This document shows positions 18,941-31,400 of a DNA stretch of 64,000 nt, one piece after another. This DNA comes from Lomentospora prolificans (Eukaryota > Ascomycota > Sordariomycetes > Microascales > Microascaceae). The stretch is taken from the NCBI GenBank assembly GCA_029532625.1, contig JARFXM010000004.1, positions 2,356,001 to 2,420,000 on the forward strand. Reading direction: 5' to 3'. Under the pieces are notes generated by a model. The model did not search any database. It saw nothing but the letters and a program-made list of their open reading frames with translations, and was not told where the DNA came from. The position numbers were made by a program, and so were the translations under genes. Each line of letters starts with the position of its first letter. Position 1 is the first letter of the stretch.

Positions 18941-21900
18941 CTAACACCAAAAGAAGGGTTCGGGTCAGAAAAAACGTGGCAATGGCGGGATGGGGGTCGC
19001 TCATATAGTAACGAATAAGGAAAAGGAACAAAAAGGGCTAGGGGACCAGACGAAGGACGACAAGACACTAGGTGGAAGAGTGGGTGGGTTTTGAGGAAAG
19101 GTGGAGGATCGAGCACCCATTCGATTTCAAAAATGGGTCTGGCGAAGGCTAGAAAAAGAAGGGGGGCGGCCAATCTGGCTGCAGAGGGGGATGTGCGAAA
19201 GCCAGGGCGTGTAAAAGACAACATGTATCTTGATGCGGGTGTGGGTGTACAAAGGTGCAGTGGTGCAGGGATGTAGTGGGGCGCCCAGCACTTGAACGAG
19301 GAGACACAGCATGCAGTAATAGTTTAGTGGGCTTCGGGCCTCCGTCAGGCTCCGTCAATCGAACCTTCCTTCTACCCTTCCGCTGTGGTTGAACCCAGGA
19401 GTGCAAGTATTATTAGGCACGGCACCTGCTGAGTATACTTTGCCCCCTAGTTAGGGGACACCGGGACCAGTTCGAATGTATCGCGCATTACAGGGGGCCC
19501 ACATGTATTTCATGTTCTGTCCCGCAGAAGAGTGCAAGCAAACGTCGTTCCCACTTGAAGAAGGCGCTAAGCTCCAAGTAATAGTACGTACCATCCTGTT
19601 CCGCCCAGCCCACAGCAATTTGCTTCAAGGAGAAGCCCCAGTCCCGAGTTGCAGCAAGTTGCAGGGGACATCCAGTGTGGAGGCTGATGTTCAGGACTGT
19701 CGCACGTGTACGAGAGCGTTGTATTGTAATTCCCCTCCAGACCAGGTCTGGTAAGTAATGGCCCGACGGACAGGGGACTTGCCAAAACGTACTTCGTCAG
19801 GGAAAGAGGAGCAGCAGAACGAGCCTTTGTGCCTGGTAGTGACTTTGCACACCCCGCCACTTGTACCAATACCTCCACAGATAGTCCCAGAGTGAGAACA
19901 GCTAAATGTGATTATAATAATAGTGGATAGTCCGTGTTCGGGCTGTCCTTTTAAGGTAGCAGTTACAGTCCAAAACATCCCATGGGCCCCGGGCAATTGC
20001 GATAGAAGGAAAGAATCCTCATGGAACAATTGATGAGACAATAGTGCGATACGAATTCGAAGGGCTACTGCCAGGCAAACCGCTGAGACCCGCCCTACTA
20101 CCACCTCGTGCTGGCGATAGTTCTTGCATACAGCCCTTTAACTTTTGAGGACGAGGAAGAGTCTCGACCTGGCACGTAGTCAGACTTCAATCAAGCAAAC
20201 GTCATCGGTCTGAGACCGCAGCTGCCGAGTCTGTGCCTGGCAAACCCGCGAGGTGTCATCGAGAACCGGATTAGCCGAGTCCGCTCATAACCCCGATTCC
20301 GCGTCAGTGTGATGTACGGCTCCGCCTATGTCTGATTTTAAAGCCTAGAAACTTAAGTGATGCCAACAACCGAATAGCCCACATTGCGCGCCCGTCGCGC
20401 TCGTAGCGCTGTCGTAGGGGAACGGCTGGGCACGCTGATAAAGAAACAATTTGACCGTTGAGTAGTGAACCACGTTATTCGCCATGCGGTGAGGCCGCGG
20501 CTTTAGAGGGAGTCGGTGAGGGGGGGGTCCGATAAAGGAATAAGAATTGTTGGGCTGCGGCACGCTGATTGAAAGTTCAATGTTCTTGCCAAAAGCCTTG
20601 CACCATCAGGAGCCACAGAATTGATGGTCTATTCCAACGATAGAATTGTGTGGTGTAGGAGGGGTAAAGACTAGCCAAAAACAATCAGACCACCGCACCA
20701 TAAATTATTTTCCACTTGCGAGGAAATAATAAGCAAAGCGCGGCCTCGGGGGTTGCTTTGTCTTCGGGGATTTTCAACTCTATCCATGACGATGGGCTTC
20801 ATCGGGGATGATCCTTTACTCTCCCCCCGGCAGTGTACTGCCTCCCTTCCACACACCCAAGGAGTTGGGACGCAGATCGGGACGGACAACTAGCATTCAC
20901 ATACTGGCCACTATTCTAGCCGATCGAACCGCAAATCAGGTTGAGACGGAGATAGGTGTTCTGTTCATGGTGTGATCGTGTGCTAAATTTCCAAAAAGCT
21001 CTCCGTCGCGCCCCCCCCCCCCTTCCCCGGCCGGGGGGGCCGGTGGCCCCTTGCCAGCTAGCTTTAGCTGGCAAAGAAGGCCCGGTCATTTCCAGCCACG
21101 GAAAGGCTGCTATCGTCTAGTCTGAATATCATATATACGCCAAGGGTGTGCGCCTCACCATCTTGAGAGGGATCGGTGCGTACAGCAGAGACTCCCACTC
21201 TTCATATGTTATAGCAGAGGGCACCAAGCATGAGGGCAGCAACAGGAGTCGTGAAAAGATGTCAAGAATCGAGCCATCTTTTCGGGTTTGAGTTTATCCC
21301 CGTAATTGTGTGTGTAGGCGAGCCTCGACATTTCGGTTTTGAAAGTTGCAAGAACACGGTGCAAGAGATAGGCTTTGACCACTCAGTTTGTGCCAGCCTG
21401 TAGGAAATGCTGGAGGCGGCGAAACTATTGAACCCCTCAATTTGGCGGCGGGGCAGTTAGCTCTGGGAAGTGGCCGAGCTTCGCAGGTGACTAGCTAGAA
21501 AATGGCGTCGCGATTTCCTCACATTGGGTGGTCGGTTTGGGAGGGGCGGGAGTGGGGAAATGGAGGTGCGGTGGATCTCGGAGCACATGGCATCAAGAGC
21601 GCCAAGTCATGGAATAGCCAAATTGGGCGCTGCTCGGCTTCTATCCGTAACTAGTCTAGACCGTGCTCAACGCGTCGGGTAGTGCATGGAAGGCGTCTGA
21701 GAAACCCAATGAAAAATACGTGTATGTCATATTTGACCCTGAGAGCCGCCCCTTCATGATTAGACATACAGGTACCTTGGTATTCTTGTCACAGTTTCGT
21801 GTGTTGCTTGAACGAACGGAGGGGTTCAAGGTTGTGTGCTCGGGGAGGGTCGTGAGGACGGAAATCTGAGGGAGGAAGCCCCACAGATTACCAGTCTGAG

Positions 21901-24900
21901 CCAGAGTTGCAGACGCAGAAACCCACCGATGGCAATCACGGGTTGCTCAGTCCGCCGGCGGTGCATTGCGGGAACACCCTGTATACCGTGTTTTTGATGG
22001 TTTGAACACTATGCGATGTCACAGAAGATCTACTGCTCTTGTCCTCTTCGGCGCTGCAAGTATGGGCGCATAAGAGCGTACATTGTACCTTGTACCCTGT
22101 ACAACAAACTGAAAAGAGCGGGGCTTGGCAGTTCCTGTCCTGGGCAGACGAGTGTGGCCTGGAATCGTGATGATTGGTCACCAAGGCCGGACAGAGGGGC
22201 ATACTCAATAATCTTCCAGCTCCAAAGCATTAGTAATGCCCAGAGGCTGTTATTGGGAAACTGGTCATGAAAGGCTTACAGGAGCCTTAGCCAGGTCCTG
22301 GAAGAGAAGGTGCTGGACGCTGTTTGTGGTGCGGGAAAGCGGCAGTACTGGTACACGGGTCTGTACCTGGTGCAGAAAACAGGGTCGACATTTGCCATGT
22401 GCGTGGCGCGCAACAGCACGAGGCCTGCATGTATCCTCCCTCACACCCAGCATCACAAAGCACAAATTCAGCATTTGGTTGACTGAGCAGGGATAAGGGA
22501 AAGACTGCAGAGGGCTTGGCCCCACAGATCAGCGCGTGGCTTTCAGGGATGCGCGTTCGGCAAAGTTGCTTGTACTTCGTACCTTCCCGCATATTGCTTT
22601 TCGGGGGCTTATCGTTGTCACCCCTCCCCCCATGCAAGCCACCCAGTGTTCAAAAAAAGAAAGAGGGCGTGCGGCCAAGGGAGTGTGCATTCTTAGGACG
22701 GTTTCTGGAGAGGAATCCCAGCCCGCACATGGCAAACCACGGGAATGGCGAAAATTTGGGAATTAGAACGTCGGTCCGGGTCGAAAACAGCGGGAGAAAG
22801 GAAAGATGAGCTGGTTTAACAAACTAGACAAAGGAGTAGCCGGCTAAAAACAAACGAAAGGTTCCTTCGCGCTTCGTAAAAAAACACCTGTATCACTGGC
22901 CTGCCTTCGAGGACATCGAACCAAGAGCCGGAGTCCATCACGGAGAGATCTTCGAGCACTGCACGCCATCTAGGTCACGCAACATATACTTGGAAAGCTC
23001 ATTTGGCGCTCCTGGTACTCAAACAGTGCACCACGATTCCACGGTCGCGGTACTTGGGCCGCTTGGCCCGTAACTCGACGGTCCGTAGCACTAACCACCC
23101 GCGCAACTCTCCACATTCGGCGTGTTTAGAATTATCTTTACAGGGTCTCGAGATCGCTTGATGCTGAGGAGAGGCGATGGCCAAATTCGTGCAATGTGTT
23201 ATTTGAGAAATCTTGGCACTCACCTTGGCTGTCAGCTAACTGCCCGGAGACTGCGGCGTCAACGTCGTCAGAAGGTTCTGGTTGTTTTCGCCGGGTTCGA
23301 CGCTGGGTTCGTATACAATGGTCAAGAATGCCAAAGGTGGGGTCCTTTTCGCCCAGAGGTGTTCCAATGCGTCGAAACACGTTTGACAGTATCGCAACTA
23401 GTGCTTCGAGCATCGGTAAGAAGGCGTGTTGGAAGTACGGATAGGACCGATCATCCGAGGGAACCCCAGGGCCGGGATATTTAATTCGGAGTGAAAAGCA
23501 ACGCCTCCCTCCGCGGTACCATATCTCTTAGCCACCAATAGCAGTTGGGTGAACGACTTGGACGGCTCTTCCAGTTTCCGAGGTATGTAATAGAGGGGAA
23601 AAAATACGTCGACAATAGCAGCCCATCCAACGTTGTGTCGGTTGCGTTGACGGCCCAGGGGGGATGCTAAAAGCAAAACCTCGTGTAGCATCAAATCGTG
23701 ACTTTAAGATGCGCAACAACGTAGTTAGGGCACCCCTGCCAGGCTAGCCACGGAACCAGGGGCAGGGAATGAAAAGAAAGAACAGAAAAAAGCAGTTCAA
23801 GAGGAGGCCCGAAGAAGACCTGCTGAACAGAGAGCCAAGGGGCAGAAGGAATCCAGAATGGCTTTTCTAGAAGGACGACCCACCAGGATTGTGGAATCTT
23901 GGGGTAAAATGGGGATGATGTGTCGTAATAATGCTAGCGCAACCTGTGAGGGACCGACCAGTTTTGTGATTGGTGTCATTAGATGGAATTGAGAGTATGA
24001 GAAGAGAGCTACTTTGGTGATGTTACCTCGATTTCGCCTAGGCACGGGAAATTTGACACTCGTGTTTCTCAAACTCGCCGCTCGCCGAGGTCACTAGGCA
24101 CAGTCAAGGTTGATTGCTGGGAACGCCCTGCTTGTGACTATATGTTAGTGTAAATTGGCGGCTATAAATGGGTGACAGCAAGGGCAGACCAAGGACCATG
24201 AGAGAGCCAAGGCGATAAAGAAAAAACAAGGAGTAATTATCAGATCCTTACAGAGCTGGGTTGGGGGTGACTTGAAAGTTCTCGATCGGAAAGGGTGCTG
24301 ATGTCGCGGTTCCCACGCAAGAGAAAATTATTGCTCCTGGTCCAAGCCAGGAGGCGGCAAACGGGTGATGATCAAATGCGTTCATTGGCACGACCAGTCA
24401 AACAAATAAATGCTCCTCTGTGGAAGCCAGCGGGTCCGGGGTGGCGTTGAATTCCATTATGTACCTCCCCTTTCCGAGAGAAACGCTCTCTTCCATCTGA
24501 ACAAATTACATTTTCAGTCAACCAAGCCCGACAGTACCCAAGTCTGCTCGTGATCAAGTTGATTCTCCCTCCAGGTTGAACGTGTCGCGGGTTGCAATAG
24601 GTAAGAGCACCCATCTATCTATGGATGGATCCTATGGGCCTATCTGCTGCAATGTCAGCTGAGGTGGGCCCAACAGGTCATTTTCATCCGCTGAAGAGTG
24701 GCCCACTGCTGGCCAGACCTCTTCTGTTCCAATCTGCCACGTTAGTCTGCCGAAAACGCAGTAATCTTGGTCACTTTTCGGTAATCTAATTTTAAAACAT
24801 TAATCTTATGCTCTTCGGGCGACAGGCGAGTCGGTTTGGATGACAAGTTCGTGCACAACACTATCGACTGCATATCTTGAACCCTACGAACTACGGGCAA

Positions 24901-27900
24901 CTGCCACCAGATCATCCCGAAGCCAGCAAACCCCGTCAGAACGCTGCTTGCTACCTTTGTCACATCGTCAAAGCTCGACAGGAAAACGTGGAGCACAGGG
25001 TATTATCTCGCGAACGTACTCCTTCCGTAGTGACTAGGTTTCCCTGACTCCCGCTCAGCGCACAGAAGGCACATGATCCTCTCTGGCGTGGAGTCGAGGA
25101 AAGGCACTTTTCCCTCCCGGACACCTGCACGGGTTCTACCAGGGCAGCTTCGTGAGGGACCAACAACAGACGAGTAAAGGCTTGGCATGTAAAAGCCTGT
25201 GCTCATGGGCTCTCTCTCGAGGTATTACAAGGAGTGCCACCTTTCAACTTAACCCATTTCTGGAAACTTTTGCGGGTTTCAACCAGGTGCCGGTCCATAG
25301 GTCAGAAGCACTGTGGCGATACACTAGGCATTGATATTATGCCCTGAACCAACGGTAGCTTGTGTGTGGAAACCACGATGTTGAGTGCCTCCGGCAGGTA
25401 CCGCGACCCCCCTGAAGCGTGAGCTGTGGGGCGAGATCAGAGACGGCCAGAAAGTTGAGCTGCGTGCAAGAGTGAGTGCTCCCCTCGTCCAATTTAGGTG
25501 CTATATTTGCAGGGACAGGCATCAATTCCGTGTTATTGTTGTGCAGCATAATTATATCAATTGAGCAGTGAATGATTATTACTGTGGAACAATTCCTGGG
25601 CGCCGCCCGGCCAGTACAACGGCATATTGTTTTCTGTGTCTGCCCATCCGCCTCAAAAGGCCATACACAGCACCCATCGGTTTCAAGGCCAGTCATACCC
25701 AGGCACTGGGAGGGGTCATCATTCCCACCTCTACCAGTCCCAATTTTTGCCCTCGGAACAGATGTCATGTACATATCGCCCTCAACGCTGGGGATAATCT
25801 CAGGCCCGTCCGTATCCCCTCATCTGCAACGTCAAACGGCGGGGAAGTTTCTACAATTTAGTTAACACGTCTCGGCCGAGACTGGCGGAGGCCTAAGGCA
25901 CTGGAAATGGTGGGAAATCAATAAAAACCAACCACTGAATACGGCCGCGTGGTTCGACGTGGGGGTCTTTTCACTTTGCGCCCAGCCTTGTGTCCAGCCG
26001 CCAATCTTACTGACCTGCCAGCCCGTTTGTCAAAACGTGGGAAAGAAATTGTTCAATCTGCATTCCTCTTGTCTCTGCTGGAATCTTCAGACCCAGAAAT
26101 TCCGCCATTCTGGGGTGCGCGGCCACATGCTCGCCACGTGGACCGTGAGTGGCGACCCACCGCCTTATCGAGCCCTACCGACACCATTTCTACCAATTAT
26201 TGGCTTGCATCATTGATATATGCCTGCAGTCAAGGCAATGTCGCCGTCACTGTGCGATTTTTTAGGCATTTCCCGCAGAGTTCGTGATGTGCGTAGAGAG
26301 AGCCCCGATCCTACAGGCTAGTGATGTTCAGAAATAGCCACTTCGTAAATGAACGTCTGACGCCCGCACATTTTGCTGGTGGTAGCCAACATTCGGCCAA
26401 CACCTCCCGTTTTGAACCGCTTTGAAATGATCGACATTGGGGCATCAAGCCCCTGTTGATGAGCGTATGATACTCAGGTTAATTCCGTGCGCCAGAATCC
26501 GTCGTTGAGATCGTCACATCATGGCCCACGATCCTTTATGACGAGCTTCTACAATGGCCTTATTTCAAGTTCCCCTCTTTCCATTGAATCTTCCGCCGGC
26601 TAGTGGCGGTCTCAGAAACAATCCTTAGAGCTGTGTTAGGCAAGGGAAACTAAGCCCTGCTGGCCATGTGGCAGGAAGACAGGGGACCCATGGGGCTTGA
26701 TGTTTCCTTGAAGACAGTCTATGCAGTTTGATTCGCAGTCATCGAGGCACAGGATTTCGTCCCAGCAGCACGCGACTTCGGCTCTGGGGTGAGGAAGAGA
26801 CACATTATTAATCGGGTCTTTCATCGCTCCACAGGGGGCTTAACAGGAGTACGAACCGTGGTTTGGAGGAGGTACTTGAATCTTTCATTTCCTATATAGT
26901 ATTGAGCGTGGCCTAGGTCTACTTCGTAGGTTGAATTCGAGCCCCTGCACTCAGGCTCGTTCCGGGGACACGTGAATCCAATGCCTCAGTTAATGCTAGT
27001 CACGCAAACGGACGGCGCCCAGAACGGCCTCACCAGCTGAAGGGGGCCAAAACCTTCCACATTCTCAATTATGGTCGCGCATACCGAGGTAGTGCACTTT
27101 ATGACAGTGTGTATATTGCGTCAAGCACTGCCTCAAAACAGTGTTCCAAGAAGTCGATGTCCGGATGATGCACCCATTCAGGAGCATCAACTACACTGTT
27201 TGCCTTCACAGTCATGGGTACCCGTAAGCCTCACCCTAATCATCTGAGTTTGAACGCTAGCGACGAACTATCATGGTCATGCAGGAACTGGCTTCGTCTA
27301 TAGGAGGGGAGTGCGATAAAACCTAGTGTGGCGAGCCCTGACCGCTGATGCAGTGATTAGTGAAAAAGAGACTGGAGGCGGTCAATGGAGCCCTGGAGTT
27401 AGAAACTAGCGCGGCCGCCACGCATCGACAAAACTAATGGTAATAGAGGACTATTGAACGAGGACCGCCAGCCTCCCGAAATATCAGACTCAGCGACATT
27501 ACCCGCCCATTACCCGCCCAAACACGTAGGCACAGTAGCGGATTTTTCCCTAGAATAGACTGAAACTAATTCTCTCGCGAAGGTTGCTTTCGTATTCCGT
27601 GCCGTAGCCAAAAGTAGGATTGGGCGGAAATGACCTTTTTCACGTAGCACGCGGCGGGCGTTTTCTCATAGCCTAGATGCAGCAGCGCCCGGATTTCGAC
27701 GTATCCGTAATTTTTTCGAGGAGAGGGCCAAAGCCTCCAAGGTTACAGTGTAACATTCATGTATACCAGTATGGTACCGTTATTCAAGGCCAGCGAGTGC
27801 CACGAAGATCACTGTCCGCCGGTTTCGAGCAACTATATTTCGCCTCCGGAAATACTTGTAGCTCTTCCTCACAGTCTGACCATTCAGCCGTCAGATGCCA

Positions 27901-28242
27901 GGTGCACTTGCCGCTGCTTGTCATAGGCGAGAGAAAATCGGACTTTCATAGCCGCGTTTCGTAGCCGGCAGATTTGGATGGCAAAGTGAGAAAAAAAAAA
28001 TTAACATCGGTTGAATTATCCGAGCCTAATCCCAATACTTGGTCGTGCAGAGGTGGCGGTGGACCTGCGGGTAGAAGGTGGAGTAGTGGAGCCGTGGCGG
28101 GATAGTTTTGGAGGACTTCAGAGGGCGTGCAAGTGAGAGATGTGGGAATATAGAACGCACTGGGGACGCTCAAGAAGACTTTAGCAAATTTTCGGCGTCT
28201 TCCATTCGTGGGTCGAAAGCTTTCGGTGCATGTTTCAAACGC
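18941..28242. other. Gene-free stretch upstream of flbA, left part (9.3 kb)
   Basis: I read both strands and found no frame longer than about 145 codons, no recognisable domain and no convincing exon chain. Composition is near even, without the AT-rich look of heavily mutated repeats. The first few hundred bases are the flbA promoter and leader. Contents I can name: a strong hairpin at 21040-21085, GTACC-rich clusters near 22083-22104, and copies of TACTTCGTA at 22573 and 26920. The region could hold long non-coding RNA or decayed genes, but nothing supports a specific call. Confidence 0.5.
21040..21085. repeat. Hairpin-forming inverted repeat
   Basis: A perfect 10-bp inverted repeat, TTGCCAGCTA and TAGCTGGCAA (21051-21060 and 21065-21074), surrounds a GCTT tetraloop. 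Outer arms GGCC (21045-21048 and 21079-21082) and CCG/CGG extend the stem with small bulges. It is directly preceded by runs of C and G (21011-21039). The structure would form in RNA or single-stranded DNA. No gene flanks it within 2 kb. Confidence 0.75.
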
Positions 28243-28496
28243 TGTGACGATATCCATCGCCGCCGCGGCTGTTGTTGCCGTCGTCACAATGGCTGTCGTC
28301 ACGTGTGCGAGCCAATGGAGCATCGCGCATCGCGCCTTCCCTGAATATCTCTGGACAAATAGATCCTGTATTATATAGATATCTCTGCAGGGGCGATTTA
28401 GAGCCTCTTCTCTTCTTCCTTTTCTCTATCTTTGGATCTTGAATATATCCGTGTCATCATCGCAGCTCCGCCTCGAACCGTGCCACGGACGTCACA
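28243..28496 (+). mobile_element. Solo LTR-like element, copy 2 (254 bp)
   Basis: Second copy of the element at 3552-3791, in the same orientation. It starts TGTGACG and ends CGTCACA, a perfect 7-bp terminal inverted repeat with TG...CA ends. It is flanked on both sides by AACGC (28238-28242 and 28497-28501), a perfect 5-bp target duplication. Compared with copy 1 it has two short insertions (a repeated ATCGCGC and TGAATA) and scattered substitutions, many of them C/T or G/A. A TATA-like ATTATATAG lies in its middle. These traits fit a solo LTR left after recombination; a MITE is the alternative. Confidence 0.8.
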
Positions 28497-31400
28497 AACG
28501 CCCATCACAGGTGGGCCGGTAGCTCTGATTGCGCAGAGAATCCTCCGCGGGATGCTTCAGGTCTCCCAAATGTTCCAGGTTATCAACAGTCCCCACCGCT
28601 GGAGATGGGTGGAGACCTGCCACGTGGATTCTTAAGCCACACCACGGAATGAGATGCACCTTCTTCTCCTCGAAACTATGCACACGGGAGGGGGTGCAAA
28701 TATTGGTGGCTGTACGATGTATAGGACCATTACACAGGGCAGTGTACCAGTACCAGTACTCCTGAGACGCTCTCCTTTCTTCGCTCTTATCCAATACCGA
28801 CACGGCACGAGAGGTTACTCTGGAGAGAAAGAGCCTTCTCTCTGCCCTGGATACCGAGCTAGCAACTTGGCTACAAGGTCCTGATTCGAACCCCTTGTCC
28901 TTCTTCCCGGCAGTCCTGGGACGGCGACTCAGGACCTTTTCCAATGGCAGGAACCCACTAAGCCCTTCTAGAGCCTTACATTCCAGCGAGCTTTCTGACT
29001 AAACTTATATTGGCAGCGTCCCTCATGAGCTCATTCAATTTCCCAATGACGGAGCGGGGCAGGGAGTCTCTGCCTCGTGGGCGGATCGAAATCTGTGCCT
29101 GAAATGGGACTTGGACTGATTTCTGAAACGGCCAATCCATACAGGCCCGCCAGATACTGCCGCTCTCTTATTCATCCTAGCCAAACTTACCAAGTGCTTG
29201 CATTGATCACCAACCGGCTCGAGACGCAAATCCAATCTCGTCACGACCATCATTTGTGCTTCGGGGAAATTTGTGAGGGCAGGAAACACGGACCAGAATA
29301 TGACTATGCCTCTAGCTCGCCTGTTGGCGCCAGTCTCATTCTTTGTAAGAAGGTAACGCGTTCCTTTTGTTCTTTCCCTTTGAAGGTCCGAACCCCAAGA
29401 AACAACCTTCCCCCCCCGCGGGAAACAAACAAAGAGAAAGAAAAAAAAAAAAAAAAAAAGGGAAAAGAAAAAGGAAACGGAAAAAAACAAAGCCGAACTA
29501 GTTGGCCCGATCCTCGGCTTCCCAAACCCTCTCTTAGTTTTAGCTCTGAGGCCTTGGACGGAGGACCGATCTTGGTTTGCATATATTGCTCTCCGGAGAT
29601 CTCTGTTTGGAACCTTATGTCCACCGCCCGCCACTGCCGATCATGGGGAGTTTGACATGCCGGTGAATTGGCTCGGGCCTCTGCCACGCCTTCCTTTATG
29701 AGTAGAGAGACACCTCAGTTCTCCGAAGACTGAAATACTTCAGGGGATAGTGGCTATCACTTCCTTAGCTAGTGGGTGCAACTCCTGAACGAGATCTAGT
29801 TTGATGACACACCCCCGGTTGAGCCGCTCGAGCACAGTTCAAATCACCACCCTTTCATCCCCATTCGTGATGTGCTAAGTTAGCGTACAATAAACAGAGA
29901 GTAATCGTTCAAAGTGGAACCCGTAAGGCGCCCTTTCGTGCCCTCAGAACAGTCCATCCATCGCGCACTCCGTGGGTCTTTTGTCTCGGTTTTTGAGGAC
30001 GTAACGGGATCCGATCAAGGTTGGGGTGTATTAATAGTGTATTACACATTGCCAGCCCTTGCATCCCAGATCAACAGGCATCTTACCTCCATGCCAGCTG
30101 GCATTTGGCAAAGGTGCTGTGGCAGGCTGTTCTTCCAGGGCTGTCCGCGCTGCTTTAGGGGGAAGCGCTTGACACTATGCCGTAGTAGGCCCAGCGTCTC
30201 CAGACGGCAATCTCCGGCTCCCAATTCACCCTCGCTGGCTATTAGTATCTATACTACTCTGGTGAACTTTTGATTCTCCTACGAATAGCGTCGTCGATGT
30301 AGTGGGATCTTCGAGGTTAGTCGGCGTTTTCAACACGCTACCGCAGCACACCTTTCCCTCTCACTCCTCCTGTGGCGTGGTCGCGCGCAGTAACTCGTGC
30401 GGTGCGGGGAGCCATGAAACGCTCGCCCCAGATCAACGTTCCTTCTAGACTTCAGGCAACTTCCTGTCGGACTGTACAGGGAGGAGTCGTGACGCTACAA
30501 CCTGCTCCTCGCTCGATCCTCTCCAAGGATGCCACTCTGAAGCATCTCTAGCCGGTTCTTGTTCTCCTTGGCGACGGCCCACACAGTCAATTGAGGTGGG
30601 TCGCCGTCATATTACGACGTTCAATGAGAAATATGCGTTCTTTCTCCTTTCCTCCATGAAACCCCTCTCCCATCCTTAACTGCCAGGATTCTATTCTAAT
30701 GTACGTTATTGGTGATAACGGCTTACAAGCTTGACAAGGAATGAGCTATGCGCGAAAAATATCCCTAACAGGGGCGGGTAGCTCGCGGGTTTATCGATGT
30801 TGGACGTTGGGGAGATAGGGAGAGCCGACCTCTTGAGCAGGGTGCTGCCCCCTGGTTACTTGTCCTAACATGGAAACATGAACGACAAGGCTGTCCCAGC
30901 TGGAAAAAGGCACTCGCGAAGAGCCAAATGTGCGGGCGCGGACAAAGGCCGCAGACGAATGTCGGCCACACAAGGTTTGGCGGAGGTCGTAAAATACCGT
31001 TGCTTAACTTGTTTCAAGATATCAACGTCCATAATGTCTTGGATGAACGGGCCAGCTGTTGAGCTCGCTAGGCCACCTCTTGAGTCGCCAGCTAAATGGG
31101 CTCCGGGACAACGCCCCGCCGTATCAACCGCTTCTTCACTTCACCTCCGCAACCCTTAGTGTGCATACGATGACGCAGCTAAAACAGAACGCATAAGAAA
31201 AGAAAGCCCCCGCTAGCATGACGCCTCCGCTCGATCGAGATGTCTTCAAACACGACTCGCCCCTCTTCCCTACATTTCCGCCCCACCACTACTACAACCC
31301 CTCCTTGTAAAAACAAGAGCGCCGCCCAGCACGTACCTATTTGGGTCCGAGCTAAAGGACTTGAAAGAGAGGCCAGGAAGTTGCGGGAAAAGCAACTTGC

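Noticed and set aside
22999..23694. Three short minus-strand frames that might be joined by splicing
   Set aside because: Each is under 100 codons, unrecognised, and one junction needs an unusual acceptor; frames of this length are common by chance here.
27946..28323. 125-codon minus-strand frame with Ala/Thr run
   Set aside because: Its start lies inside the LTR-like copy 2 and the repeat region explains the Ala/Thr composition.
28850..28925. GATTCGAACCCC and TGGCTACAAGG resembling tRNA B and A boxes
   Set aside because: The T-arm stem bases do not pair and no acceptor stem can be formed on either strand.
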